Shown here in pieces: positions 1 to 11,892 of a stretch of DNA of 64,000 nt. The position numbers and the translations under genes are program-made. Source of the stretch: Aspidapion aeneum (lineage: Eukaryota; Arthropoda; Insecta; Coleoptera; Brentidae); assembly GCA_963576565.1 (NCBI GenBank), contig OY755042.1, forward strand, positions 109,917,314 to 109,981,313, in the 5' to 3' direction. The notes below the pieces were generated by a model. The model saw only the letters and a program-made list of their open reading frames with translations, did no database searches and was not told the origin of the DNA. Position 1 is the stretch's first letter. Every line of letters starts with the position of its first letter.

Positions 1-3000
1 CTCCCCACACATATGGATTTTAGACAAATGTCTAATCGCGTGTGGTTGTCTTAGATCCCAAAACTGCACGACATCATCCCATCCACCTGTCAACAACTCG
101 TAGTTATTCTTCGGATGAAAACAAGCTGCGAACACCCTGGACATGTGACCATCGTGAATGTTTTGGTTATCACTAAAAAAATTTTTTTCGGATCAGAAAA
201 GAAGAAATTGGGGTCTTTATTTTCTTCAAATATGTCATACCTACCATATACGTAATATTCCAATACTCCCTGTTACCTATTTACACAATGGTTGGCGTTT
301 GATGCAAACATTCAGAAATAAAGGTACGAAAAATGCACAGATACCAAATTTACATAGATAGAGTTTTTGTCAACTGTACGCCGATGATTTGACGTAACGA
401 ATACAAGAATAAAATAATATTTATGCGTAAAAGTATAACCAATCAGGACATTTTATCTTAAGGACCGCAAAAAGGATAGACTTATACGCATTGATATTGC
501 TGTTTCAAATATATTTGCATTCTGCATCGTAAGGGACCGTAGGTATTGCAATAATACATACTATATGGAAATAATATGCATATGTCTTTGAAAGCAACCA
601 ATCAGGTCTTTTTTGCTTAAAGACCCCAAGGCCCTCATGTTTGCATCATGAATGGGCAGTTACCGTGGGTATTGGAATATTATGTATATGATACCATAGA
701 AATAATAGAAATTAACCTTCGAACTAATTACTTTTCACACCAATGGTTTGCTTACCTAGCACACAAAACTCTTTCCTGCGTTTTGGTTTCTTCGTCGTAA
801 AACAAAACTTTCAAATCGTCACCATAAGTGACGAATTTTGGAAATCTTGGATGGTAAGTGATTCCAAACGTTTGACGTTTTTCACGAATGGTGTACAAAC
901 ACTGGTTGAAATTGTAGCTCCAGCATTTGACATAGCCATTAGCATCTAGAATTAATGGAAAATATTAACTTTTTAAATAGAGAGGATTCTACTAGGTACA
1001 GGGTGTCTCATTATATTTTTTCCCACCCTTTTAGACCATTAATAATTGATATAGGAATATAAAAGAAATTGTGTTCGAATTCGCGAAATTTTTACTTTTA
1101 AATTGCATCTTGACTTTAGTCCTGATGCTTACCGTATTTGACAGGCGCTCAAATTTATAGTTTTTGTAAATTGGATGCTCCTTATATTATTTAATTAATA
1201 GATTAGGCTTGGAATATACTTTCCAAAAATACCCCATGTGTCGCAGTTTTGATAAATAGTTTCTGAAATATAAGCGATAATTTTTTTAATTATAAACCAG
1301 GGCTATCAAAATGGACGGGCCACGATCCTCCACTTTGTTGACGTCACATCCGGGGCTGATTTTTTTTTGATGGTCACGTTACGACACAGCTGATTGTCTT
1401 TAACATATTGAAGTTGGAATGACGGTTTATGGATATTTGATTTTTTTTTAATAAAGCCGTTTTTGCGATTGTTTTTACTATATTCTCGCAGAACAATTTT
1501 TTTTAAATGTATAGTAAGCCCTAATTTTTCATAGCCGCTTCATTAACTCACACAAAAATTAAGTTTAAAGTAGAAGCGAATGTGACAATCACATATGACA
1601 AAGTCAAATACATGTCAAATATAACAGTTGGCATGTGGTACATGGCGGGTAATTTGAATTCAAAATACGGAATGCTAAATCTTGAAGATTTATACCTTTT
1701 AATCATGTTGCTTCCTTACAAACCTTTGGTGGAATATCGGGATGGTGTCTGAGAATATTTCACTGAAATTTTGCGGAAATCTGTAGTGCCATTTTGAAAA
1801 TATCATAAAAAAACGTCAAGGCCAACACAAAAACAGAGGCCACGACCCTGAAAAAATCAGCTGTTCTCCCGGGGCTGAATTTTACATTGGGTCTTATGGG
1901 AGGTCAGACGTTTTTTTATGATATTTTCAAAATGGCACTACAGATTTCCGCAAAATTTCAGTGAAATATTCTCAGACACCATCCCGATATTCCACCAAAG
2001 GTTTGTAAGGAAGCAACATGATTAAAAGGTTAAAATCTTCAAGATTTAGCATTCCTTATTTTGAATTCAAATTACCCGCCATGTACCACATGCCAACTGT
2101 TATATTTGACATGTATTTGAATTTGTCATATGTGATTGTCACATTCGCTTCTGGTTTAAACTTAATTTTTGTGTGAGCTAATGAAGCGGCTATGAAAAAT
2201 TAGGGCTTACTATACATTTTAAAAAAATTGTTCTGCCAGAATAAAGTAAAAACAATCTCAAAAACGGCTTTATTTAAAATAAAATCAAATATCCATGAAC
2301 CGTCATTCCAACTTCAATATTTGAAAGACAATCAGCTGTGTCGTAACGTGACCATCACAAAAAAAATCAGCCCCGGATGTGACGTCAACAAAGTGGAGGA
2401 TCGTGGCCCGTCCATTTTGATAGCCCTGCTTGTATAAACGAATAACATTATCACTTTTGTGTTAATTTCAGTGTCCTTATTTCGAACTATGTTAAACTCC
2501 ATATCATAATTTTTGAGATAACTTTTTGACAGTTATCAGCTGTTTACCATAACAAATAGCATAGGCCAACGAAAAAAAGTTGTCTCAAAAATAATGATAT
2601 AGGGTGTACTCTCCATGTATAAACAGTGACAATGACAAATATATATTTTTTTAAATGACGCTTAAAATGTCAACCGGTCACGACAACAAAGTTTATATGT
2701 CGTGTCACATCATGTCATTGTCATTGTTCATACATGGGGACCAACATAATTTGGAATAAGGATACTAAAATTAACACAAGAGCGATACTGTTATCTTTTG
2801 ATCATTTTAAAAAATAATTGCTAATATCTCAGAAACTATGGCTTTAAACTACGGCATATGGGGTATTTTTTGAAAACCATCTAATTTACAAAAACTATAA
2901 ATTTGAGCGCCTGTCAAATATGGTAAGCATCAGGAATAAAGTCAAGATGCAATTTAAAAGTAAAAATTTCGTGAATTCGAACACAATTTCTTTTATATTT

Positions 3001-5917
3001 CTATATCAATTATTAATGGTCTAAAAGGGTGGGAAAAATATAATGAGACACCCTGTACTGTGGACTAGAAATCATGTGACTTACATGTTCCAGTATAACA
3101 ATTCGTAATTGGATAAATCTTGGAGACAGGCCTGTGCTTGACTGACGTTACCGGAGCTCTATTCTCTTTGACATCAGGGTCTGCCAATGTGAACATATGC
3201 TCTCCAGTGGTGCTCTGGAACATTTTAATGACCCCGTCAGAGTAGCCGACCGCCACGTAGTCGAATTCTTCGTTGTATTTGCAGCACAGGGCCTCTCTTT
3301 CACCTTCTCTGAAAAATTGGGGCCATCAGGCACGTATAGCCGCCCATACAACATTCTTGATATGCAGGGTTTAATTTAAATGATGTACCAAACTTTAAGG
3401 GCCGGTTTATCAATGGAGGGATACCCCTCGAGTTAGAGATAGCCCGGGGCTAAAGTTGTCAAAAGTGTTTATCCATCCAAGGTTAACTGCAAACTCGAGG
3501 GTTAACCCTAGGCTAACTTGGCCCGCGCTCGGACGGCAGGGTAACGTATTTAGCTCTGGGTTAACCATAAAATTTTGAATTATTTTAGTGTTCTTTTTTT
3601 ATTTTGATTGATTTTTCTCAAAAGCATAACATATAAATTGTGTACTTAATTTTATAAGTGTTAAATACGATGTTCCGAAATTTTTACAACAGCAGTGGCG
3701 ATACTTCATATGGTGTGAGGCTGAGATGATGGAATTCCCCACAGACATGGAGATTTTTGCAATGGGAGCAGTCTACCCAGCAAGCCTCAAATATTTTTTC
3801 TATGAGCAAGATAATGTTTAATAGAAAAGCACTCCCTGAATAACACAATAAATATCCCACCTGCCAACAGAGCTATACCTACTATTTGTACCGAGCCACA
3901 ATACAGACCCTCTGGTGGTCACAGTGAGAGGGCTGCAAGGCCCATTCACATATGAATCATCATCAATATGTGTACCAGTTTTATTATAATTCTAATTTAT
4001 GTATAAAGTTTTAAAACTTTTTATATTTATTTAAAAATGCAAAATAAAAAGTGATTGTACTTCAAACACTGAGTTTTCAAATGTTATTTGGGGGCCCCTG
4101 AAAAATGACTAATTCTTTTGTTATACAACAGTGTTTTAGAAATCAGAAATAATCAACAATTAACTTGTAGAGTAAGATCAAAATAAAATACTGAAAGAGC
4201 ACTTTTATAATAAAAAAAAAATATATGCTACAGAATAAATAATATATAAAATGAAGGTTTTGAAACAACAACTTCTGGTCAGCCAGGAAACCTCTTGCTC
4301 TGCACAGGGTGTTTGTAAATCAGTCATTCTGGGATAACAGTTTCATGTGCCAGAAACTAGTACCATTATTTCTTGTTGATGTACCTTGTTAATATTTCTT
4401 CATTAGAACGCCCAAGTTTAGAGAGTTTATTTGTTTCCTTGCAAAGACACGATCTGTAACAAAAATAAATTAGGTGTAGTAGTTTAAAAATAAAGTTAAA
4501 AAATGCAGCATTATGATCCAATATGGACATTAATCCATTTGCTTTTAACTCATTTTATCTCTTAAATTATGTAATGTATAAATCTAGCTTTAATAGGTCG
4601 ATAGGTACCTCTATAGATGCATTTTTATTTTAAGTACAAGTAGGTACAAGTACAACAGAAACAATTTACAAATTTGGAGCTACAAGCTAATTTTTATGGA
4701 GCTAAACTATTTTAATCATACGTAGTAAATACTTACTGGCTAGAGTACAATAACTCAAGAAGGTGAATCAAAAATATATCCGTTTTGATAGCCCTGGGTG
4801 AATAAAAAATTTTCAAATCATTTTTTTTAACAAAACACCCTTAACCAAAAAAACAAAAACATATGATTATAACCACAAAATGTCAAAAATATCATAGACT
4901 ATCAAATAAGAAGGGAAAACTTAGATGGTCGATTGTTATCAGCATTGCCAACCTACGAGTTTCGGAGCTCTGGGTTAAAATGGTGTGGATAAACACTTTT
5001 CTCTTTAGCTCGAGGGTTACCCCAAGGTTACAGTTGGCCCTGGGCTAGCTAACACGACGAGAAACCGGCCCTAAGGGTTGGTGCGTCAAAAGTAGACAAA
5101 AAGTTCAAAATACTAGTGGTCAAAAGTTTTTGGCTCACACTACTACTATACTATAGTAGTGTGAGCTATGGTGATCCTAATTTTTTCGAGAAAAAAAAGT
5201 TGCTCCGATTTCAAAAATTTTTATATATCTTTGCGTTTCAGATGATTTTGAAACTTTTTTGTTGCGCTGTCTGTCTGTCTGTCTGTATGTCTGTCTGTCT
5301 GTCTGCCTGTAACGACCAACACGCATAACTCAAAAACGGCTTGCCCGATTTTAATGAAATTTGGTACCCAGGCTGGGTTTTGGGTCGAGATGGTCCCATT
5401 TAAAAATGAACAAAATCCACCGAACACAAGCCAAATAAAAGGGTGGGGGTAGATTTCAAAAATTAGAGTTTATGTAAAAATATGGCGTTTGTGATATCAA
5501 ACGAAAGGTAATTGAGTCTGGCGTTAAACAAAATACATTTTAGTTTTTAAGAAAAGGGTGGGGGTAGATTTGAAAAATTAGAGTTTAAGTCAAAACATGG
5601 CTTGTGTGGTATCAAACGAAAGGTAATTGAGTCTGAAGTTCAATAAAATATACTTCAGTTTTTAGTTATATTAGCTTTCACGTAGATACACTATAACCAT
5701 AGTACCCAGTGTGAGCTTAAGTGCCCATAGATTGGCAGAGTATTTTTAGCTCACACTACTACTATACTATAGTAGTGTTAGCTCACACTACTACTATACT
5801 ATAGTAGTGTGAGCTATACTGATCCTAATTTTTTCGAGAAAAAAAAAGTTGCTCCGATTTCAAAAAATTTTATATATCTTTACGTTTCAGATGATTTTGA
5901 AACTTTTTTGTTGCGCC

Positions 5918-5948
<31 letters not shown>

Positions 5949-8900
5949 CGTCTGTCTGTATGTCTGTAATGACCAACGCGCATATCTCAAAAACCGCTTG
6001 TTTGATTTTAATGAAATTTGGTACCTTGGCTGGATCTTGCGTCGAGATGGTCCCATTTAAAAATGAACAAAATCCACCAAGCACAAGCCAAATAAGAGGG
6101 TGGGGGTAGATTTCAAAAATTAGAGTTTATGTGAAAATATGGCGTGTGTGATATCAAACGAAAGGTAATTGGGTCTGGAGTTAAACAAAACATATTTTAG
6201 TTTTTTTAACAAAGGGTGGGGGTAGATTTCAAAAATTAGAGTTTAACTTAAAACATGGCTTGTGTGGTATCAAACGATAGGTAATTGAGTTTGGAGTTGA
6301 ATAAAATATATTTAATTTTTTAGTTATATTAGCTCACCCGTACTCTACATCTATAGAACCTAGTGTGAGCTTAGGTGCCCATATATTGGCAGAGTATTTC
6401 CAAGTTATAGCATTTGTCAAATTTGAAAAGTAAAGGAAAATTGTGAATTTTAAAAATGATAAATTTGACAATTTGTCAAATAAACTTTTCATTAATTATG
6501 ATCAAAAAATGTTTCATTGCTTTTTTCAAAAAATTACAGGTTAAGGAGATACCGGGTAACAAAATAACCTTTGCAATAGATAAAAATGTGTTTTTTAGGA
6601 TTTTTTGGAACATTTAAAAATTTATATCTCACTATCTGTATTAATTCTCTTTTTGCTCACACATATACTATACTATAGTAGTGTGAGCTATGGTGATCCT
6701 AATTTTTTCGATAAAAAAAAAGTTGCTCCGATTTCAAAAATTTTTGTCGCGCCGTCTGTCTGTAACGACCAACGCGCATAACTTAAAAACCGCTTGCTTG
6801 ATTTCAATGAAATTTGGTAGCCAGGCTGGGTCTTGCGTCGAGATGGTCCCATTTAAAAATGAACAAAATCCATTGAACACAAGCCAAATAAAAGGGTGGG
6901 GGTAGATTTCAAAAATTTGAGTTTATGTGAAAATATGGCGTGTGTGATATCAAACGAAAGGTAATTGAGTCTGGAGTTAAATAAAATACATTTTAGTTTT
7001 TTTTTAAAGGGTGGGGGTAGATTTCAAAAATTAGAGTTTACGTGAAAATATGGCGTGTGTGATATCACACGAAAGGTAATGGAGTCCGGAGTCAAACAAA
7101 ATACATTTTAGTTTTTGTTTTTTTTTAAAGGGTGGGGGTAGATTTCAAAAATTTGAGTTTAAGTCAAAACATGGCTTGTGTGGTATCAAACGAAAGGTAA
7201 TTTAGTCTGGAGTTGAATAAAATATATTTCAGTTTTTAGTTATATTACCTCACACGTACACTATGACTATAGTACCCAGTGTGCGCTTAGGGGCCCATAC
7301 ATTGGCAGAGTATTTTTTTTTCGAATGCAATCAGCCAGGGTGTCAAAATTAACATTTTTTAATATTTTTGTATTTAAATATCATTACAAAAAGATAATAA
7401 TAATTAAAGTATTAAAATTATTTTTATAAAATGCCAAATTATCAACAAAAATCTTTTTTGTGTTACTAAAATTTAATAGTTCTAAATACAAATAAATGGA
7501 TCCATGACGGATCTGATACCATCCTAGCTAGCCTATTAGCACACTTCAAGTGAACTCCATGATATATCAGCCTTGAAAACAGTTTTTTGTAAATATCTCA
7601 AAAATGAAAGCTCCTACGTAGTTTTTGGTTACAACAAAAATTATTAATCAAAATGTAGGCTACTATATTCCGAAAACAGTGTAATGATACGATGATCCGT
7701 TAAAAAGTTAGCATTTTTAAAAGTTTTTAATTGTCAAAAAACTGTCATTAGCATTAATGGATTTTGACCAAAATCTAATCAGCTCGTAAGAGTGTCGAAC
7801 ACTATTTTACCTGAAAACTTTATGAAAATCGGTTCAGCGGTTTAGGAGCTATCGTGTTACGGACAGAAATACTATACACACACAGACAGACATCACGACG
7901 ATATTGCTAGGATAGGTCAAAATACAGTGGCGTATATACAGGGGGGGCGCCCCCCGAAGCTAAGATTTTTTTGGATATTTTCCACATATTTCATGAATAC
8001 AAACATAAAATAGCATAAAATACAGCCTCATGAGGTCTCGGGCCCCCCCAAACTGTCTCGGGCCCCCCAAAACTGTCTCGGGCCCCCCAAAACTGTCTCG
8101 GGCTCACCCCGAAACTTTTTTCTATATACGCCACTGTCAAAATACATCCAAATAACACATTTTTGGCGTTATCTGAAAAAAAATTTTTCGTCGAAAATAA
8201 TACCTTCTCTAGCCATTGCCACGCGGGCTAGGAAGGTAAAAAGTAGCGCTTACCTTTTTGCAATAATACAAATCATTTTTATAAAGAGTTTGGTAAGGTG
8301 GGGTATGTGATACCCCGCCGTACCAACGGAGGGTTAAACTTACATTTTGGAAACAATGCTCAGCTTTCCTTCAATTTGGATATTTTCCTTAACAGTCCCC
8401 CTTTTTAGAGACTCCAAAACTTTTAGTTCACTCTCGTGTTTTTCATCATCGGTTATGTGTGTTCCCATCAAGTAATCAGATTCTTTTTTTGATTTTGATC
8501 CTAAAAAATAAACTATAGATACTAGTCTTTAACTTTACAAAAAAAATAAAAATAAAAAAAATGTTTTTATATTTTTATTATAATTTTTTTTCCAAAGAAA
8601 TATTTAGAATCAAAATTCAAGCAAAAAAAGATTCAAGATTCAAGAGTGAAACCATGATATATCAGCCTTGAAAACAGTTTTTTGTAAATATCGCAGAAAC
8701 TAAAGCTGTTACGAAGTTTTTGGTTAAAACACAAATTATTGAGAAAAATGTAGTTGTATTCCGAAACCGCATATTGATATGATGTTCCGTTAAAAAATCT
8801 AATCAGCTCGTTAGTGTCGAGCAGTATTTTACCTAAAAATTTTATGAAAATCGGTTCAGCGGTTTAGGAGCTAACGTGTTACGGACATAAATAATAAACA

Positions 8901-9510
8901 CACACACATACAGACATCACGACGATATTGCTAAGATAGATCAAAATACACCCAAATAACATATTTTCGGCGTTAGCTCAAAAAAAAATTCCTCCTTCTC
9001 TAGTGGGCTAGGAAGGTAATAAAAATTTTAAAAATGTTTTTATATTTTTATTTTTTTTCCAGAGAAATATTAACAATAAAAATTTAAGCAAAGAAAATAA
9101 CAAAGTAATTTTCCTAACTCAACATACAAAATAAGAAAAATAAAAACTACATTATTTTATTTATGGTCACGTATTAGCAATAAAATTTATTTATTTTTCT
9201 TAACTTAAAAAAAAAGTGATCATTGGGCAAAATTTTCCATTGTAATATAAAATTTTTACAACGTCTAAAAAAAGATATTTTAACCACTGTTTTTTCAAAC
9301 AAAAAACTGCTTCCAGAACTGGGGCATTTTCGGATGAAAACAAAAGTTATCAGATATGCGAAAATATTTTATAGAAAGATAAAACATTTTAAAAATTTTA
9401 ATACCTCCTTTAAAACATTTTTTTCAAAAATAAATTTTGGCGACGGGCGTTATGCAAAGCAGGGTTCCTCGGATATATATCATGATATATATCACGATAT
9501 ATATATAGCT

Positions 9511-9555
<45 letters not shown>

Positions 9556-10225
9556 AATTTTACTTATTAAACTAAAAATGTTTCTACCATTCTAAATATC
9601 AGAAAATTTGTCAGTACGCCCCTGTACAAAAGTATAAGCATCTGTAAAGGTGGGGTTAGAACGTTATTCTTGAGATCTCCCCGAGCGAGTACTCCTCGAA
9701 ATTCGAGCGAGGACCAATAGAGATGCGGAAACCAAGTGACATCGCCTGCGCAGTTTGACTTTTACCTGATTTTGAGGGAGTACTCCTCGGGGAGATTTCA
9801 AGAATACTGACACTGGTAGATCCCCGACGCGACGATTTCTTTTGTTTTCTATTTTCCCAGGTTAGAGCAGTTACTGTGTTTTCCATCTTTGTGTACTTTT
9901 GATTTATTAGGAAGTAGTGATTTTTATTTAATATTCCAAAACCAAAGCATTCAGTTTGATAATGATATATGTATATCAGATATATATCTGATATATATCA
10001 TGTGATATGATATTTATATAAATATCATGATATTTTCGAAACCTGATACAAAGATGACTTACCACCATATGGTCCTGGTCCAGCAGCGGTTTGAATAAGA
10101 GGTGATGCTGTCGAGGGTCCAGACTTAATTTTCCGAGTGACTTGTCCTGCTTCAGAGATGTAGGGTGTAGGAATTGTGGGGTCATGCTTCTTCTGACTGG
10201 CCTGCTGGGGTCTGCTTTTGTCCAT
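1..10225 (-). CDS. WD40-repeat protein, N-terminal part (runs off left edge)
   Basis: Coding exons read on the minus strand: 10225-10063 (possible start MDKSRPQQ), 9873-9768, 8502-8344, 3308-3085, 945-756 and 172 to beyond base 1. Each internal boundary has GT-AG sites and matching phase: TCAG|GA, AAAT|A, ACAT|AT and CTAG|T. The N-terminal ~110 residues are low-complexity and basic/Ser-rich. WD40 blades follow, with motifs such as FDYVAVGYSDGVIKMF, GYVKCWSYNF and LLTGGWDDVVQFWDLR. The family is a beta-propeller scaffold; I do not recognise the exact orthologue. The acceptor at 9873 has a poor pyrimidine tract, and an ATG with good context at 9886 (MENTVTALTW) is an alternative start, which would make exon 10063-10225 a separate or noncoding exon. 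The intron between 3085 and 945 is filled by a palindromic element. Confidence 0.8.
1298..2428. mobile_element. Nested 1.1-kb near-perfect palindrome
   Basis: The left arm (about 1298-1818) begins CAGGGCTATCAAAATGGACG. The right arm (about 1907-2428) is its reverse complement, leaving a loop of about 90 bp. The CAGGG terminus resembles hAT ends, but I could not find a clean 8-bp target duplication. The same end sequence (TTTTGATAGCCCTGG) appears alone near 4782, inside the Harbinger-like element. Confidence 0.8.
2455..2785. repeat. Third nested inverted repeat
   Basis: TTTGTGTTAATTTCAGTGTC near 2455 is inverted near 2785. The core (about 2499-2608) is itself palindromic (CATATCATAATTTTTGAGAT and its inverse). 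A second copy of this core occurs at 14468-14586, so it is a dispersed element inserted in the right half of the larger foldback. Confidence 0.7.
3399..5071. mobile_element. PIF/Harbinger-like nonautonomous DNA transposon
   Basis: The terminal inverted repeat GGGCCGGTTTnTC begins at 3399 and is inverted at 5071. Both ends are flanked by the trinucleotide TAA (3396-3398 and 5072-5074), the target-site type used by PIF/Harbinger. Subterminal sequences (CTCGAGGGTTA, GGATAAACACTT and similar) are also inverted between the ends. I see no DDE transposase frame. It lies in the 8344-3308 intron of the WD40 gene. Confidence 0.75.
5132..5746 (+). repeat. GCTCACAC-hairpin repeat, copy 1
   Basis: This is a roughly 650-bp repeat family with nine copies in the window. 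It opens with a hairpin (GCTCACACTACTAC...GTAGTGTGAGC), followed by GTGATCCTAATTTTTTCGAG, a (GTCT)n microsatellite and the block ACGACCAACGCGCATAACTC. Next come CCGATTTTAATGAAATTTGG and two or three tandem units of about 105 bp starting GGGTGGGGGTAGATTTCAAA. A second GCTCACAC...GTGTGAGC hairpin precedes the end, TTGGCAGAGTATTT. No coding capacity is evident; the Cys/Ser/Val-rich frames come from (GTCT)n. Confidence 0.9.
5747..6399 (+). repeat. GCTCACAC-hairpin repeat, copy 2
   Basis: This copy directly follows copy 1, and its 5' hairpin is itself duplicated (5747-5778 and 5779-5815). Internal order is as in copy 1, with two GGGTGGGGGTAGATTTC units. Copies 1 and 2 form a head-to-tail pair. Confidence 0.9.
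6654..7315 (+). repeat. GCTCACAC-hairpin repeat, copy 3
   Basis: The 5' hairpin is followed by a deletion that removes most of the stretch before the (GTCT)n tract, which is reduced to two units here. Three tandem GGGTGGGGGTAGATTTC units follow. It ends TTGGCAGAGTATTT. Confidence 0.9.
7504..8238 (+). repeat. Dispersed repeat ending ATTGCTAGGATAGGTCAAAA, copy 1
   Basis: The family starts near ACGGATCTGATACC and carries ATCAGCCTTGAAAACAG, AATCGGTTCAGCGGTTTAGG, a short (CAGA)n and GACGATATTGCTAGGATAGG. It ends GGCTAGGAAGGTA. Other copies lie at 8652-9018, 42400-43820 (inverted) and 44271-44736. This copy is interrupted by a hAT-like MITE at 7925-8136. Confidence 0.85.
7925..8136. mobile_element. 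hAT-type MITE with 8-bp TSD
   Basis: The terminal inverted repeat CAGTGGCGTATATA occurs at 7925 and, inverted, at 8136. The exact 8-bp direct repeat TCAAAATA flanks both ends (7917-7924 and 8137-8144), the hAT signature. The interior has about 3.5 tandem copies of a 20-bp unit (GTCTCGGGCCCCCCAAAACT) at 8035-8105. A lone CAGTGGCGTACC end occurs near 24394. Confidence 0.9.
8652..9018 (+). repeat. Dispersed repeat ending GGCTAGGAAGGTA, copy 2
   Basis: This is a shorter copy of the 7504-8238 family, lacking the first ~130 bp. It keeps ATCAGCCTTGAAAACAG, AATCGGTTCAGCGGTTTAGG and GACGATATTGCTAAG. It lies in the WD40-gene intron between exons 9768 and 8502. Confidence 0.8.
9471..9551. repeat. AT/GATATATATC simple repeat
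   Basis: GATATATATC palindromic units grade into a pure (AT)n run. A related tract (GATATATATCTG and similar) lies at 9961-10035. Confidence 0.9.
9664..9805 (-). other. Inverted repeat flanking a WD40-gene splice donor
   Basis: On the plus strand, ATTCTTGAGATCTCCCCGAG at 9664 is matched by an inverted copy (about 9774-9805). The arms are about 30 bp with few mismatches. In the transcript one arm is the end of coding exon 9873-9768 (codons for ILEISPRSTPS). The other arm is in the following intron, so the GT donor at 9767 falls in the loop. A hairpin could expose or mask that splice site. Confidence 0.6.
9961..10035. repeat. GATATATATC simple repeat
   Basis: Short AT-rich palindromic units (ATATCAGATATATATCTGAT and similar) lie just before the splice donor of exon 10225-10063. 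They resemble the tract at 9471-9551. Confidence 0.8.
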
Positions 10226-10442
10226 AAGAAAGGAATGTTGTTTGGAGTTTGAAGAAAACGATAACAAATGTATAGAAAAACACCAGAAGATTTTGTCAGA
10301 ATAAGCAACCTCATTTTTTTTATGTCAAAAATATTAAAGAACCTATTTGTTATATGTCATGTCATTTATATATAAGGTCTCTAAATAATATTTGGAATAT
10401 TCCATAAAATCATAAATGTAGGTACCACAGTACACCAATTAA

Positions 10443-11070
10443 AAATACTCTGCCAATGTGTGGGCCCCTAAAACTGAAATATATTTTATTCAACTCCAGA
10501 CTAAATTACCTTTTGTTTGATACCACACAAGCCATGTTTTGACTTAAACTCAAATTTTTGAAATCTACCCCCACCCTAAAAAAAAACAAAAAACTAAAAT
10601 GTATTTTGTTAAACTCCGGACTCAATTACCTTTCGTTTGATATCACACACGCCATTTTTTCGCTTAAACTCTAATTTTAAAATATATCCCCACCCTTTTT
10701 TTTAAAATAAAATAAAATGTATTTTCTTTAACTGCAGACTCAATTACCTTTCGTTTGATATCACACACGCACACCCTTTTATTTGGTTTGTGTTCGGTGG
10801 ATTTTGTTCATTTTTAAATGGGACCATCTCGACCCCAGACCCAGCCTAGGTACCAAATTTTATTAAAATCGGCCAAGCGGTTTTTGACTTATGCGCGTTG
10901 GTCGTTACAGACAGACATACAGACAGACAGACGGCGCAACAAAAAAGTTTCAAAATCATCTGAAACGCAAAGATATATAAAAAATGTTGAAATCGGAGCA
11001 ACTTTTTTTTCTCGAAAAAATTAGGATCACCATAGTGTACACTACTATAGTATAGTATATGTGTGAGCTA
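10443..11070 (-). repeat. GCTCACAC-hairpin repeat, copy 4 (inverted)
   Basis: This is an inverted copy starting AATACTCTGCCAATGTGTGG and ending at the GTGTGAGCTA hairpin. It keeps three GGGTGGGG units, a short (CAGA)n and the CCGATTTTAATAAAATTTGG block. It lies just upstream of the first recognised WD40-gene exon. Confidence 0.9.
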
Positions 11071-11241
11071 ATTCTGTGGTTAGTAATCTGTGGTAGGTAC
11101 CTAAGATATAAATAACAAAAAGTCTCGTTTTAGGGTATCTTTCGGCGAAGACGTTTGGTCTCCTCGAAATCACCATCATTGAAATCCTACTTGATCGATT
11201 CCAAAATAATTCGATTTTGTTAAAATATTTCTTAGTCATTT

Positions 11242-11892
11242 TAGCTCACACATATACTATACTATAGTAGTGTGAGCTATGGTGTCCTAATTTTTTCGAG
11301 AAAAAAAAAGTTGCTCCGATTTCAAAAAATTTTATATATCTTTCCGTTTCAGATGATTTTGAAACTTTTTTGTCGCGCCGTCTGTCTGTCTGTAACGACC
11401 AACGCGCATAACTCAAAAACCGCTTGGCCGATTTTAATGAAATTTGGTACCTAGGCTGGGTCTTGGGTCGAGATGGTCCCATTTAAAAATGAACAACATC
11501 CACTGAACACAAGCCAAATAAAAGGGTGGGGGAAGATTTCAAAAATTAGAGTTTATGTGAAAATATGGCGTGTGTGATATCAAACGAAAGGTAATTGAGT
11601 ATGGAGTTAAACAAAATATATTTTAATTTTTTTTTCGTCAAAAAGGGTGGGGGTAGATTTCAAAAATTAGAGTTTACGTGAAAATATGGCGTGTGTGATA
11701 TCAAACGAAATGTAATTGAGTCCAGAGTTAGTTAGTTTAAGTCAAAACATGGCTTGTGTGGTATCAAACAAAAGGTAATTTAGTCTGAAGTTGAATAAGA
11801 TATATTTCAGGTTTTAGTTTTTTAGCTCGTACGTACACCATAACTATAGTACCTAGTGTGAGCTTAGGGGCCCATATATTGGCAGAATATTT
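11242..11892 (+). repeat. GCTCACAC-hairpin repeat, copy 5
   Basis: This is a plus-strand copy with a 5' hairpin, two (GTCT) units, the ACGACCAACGCGCATAACTC block and the 3' hairpin. It is in opposite orientation to copy 4, about 170 bp away, so the pair could form an inverted repeat. Confidence 0.9.

Larger units (their letters stand above)
997..3057. mobile_element. Foldback element with TACAGGGTGT termini
   Basis: The ends are inverted copies: TACAGGGTGTCTCATTATA at 997 pairs with its complement ending at 3057. The outer arms (about 997-1260 and 2800-3057) match over roughly 250 bp. It lies wholly in an intron of the WD40 gene, with its right edge 28 bp from the splice donor of exon 3308-3085. 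No transposase is visible, so it is nonautonomous. Two further palindromes are nested inside. Confidence 0.85.

Noticed and set aside
5116..5427. Frames rich in Cys-Leu-Ser-Val or Gln-Thr-Asp-Arg, here and in the other eight repeat copies
   Set aside because: They are translations of the (GTCT)n/(CAGA)n microsatellite and flanks in a dispersed noncoding repeat; the same words appear in several frames and on both strands.
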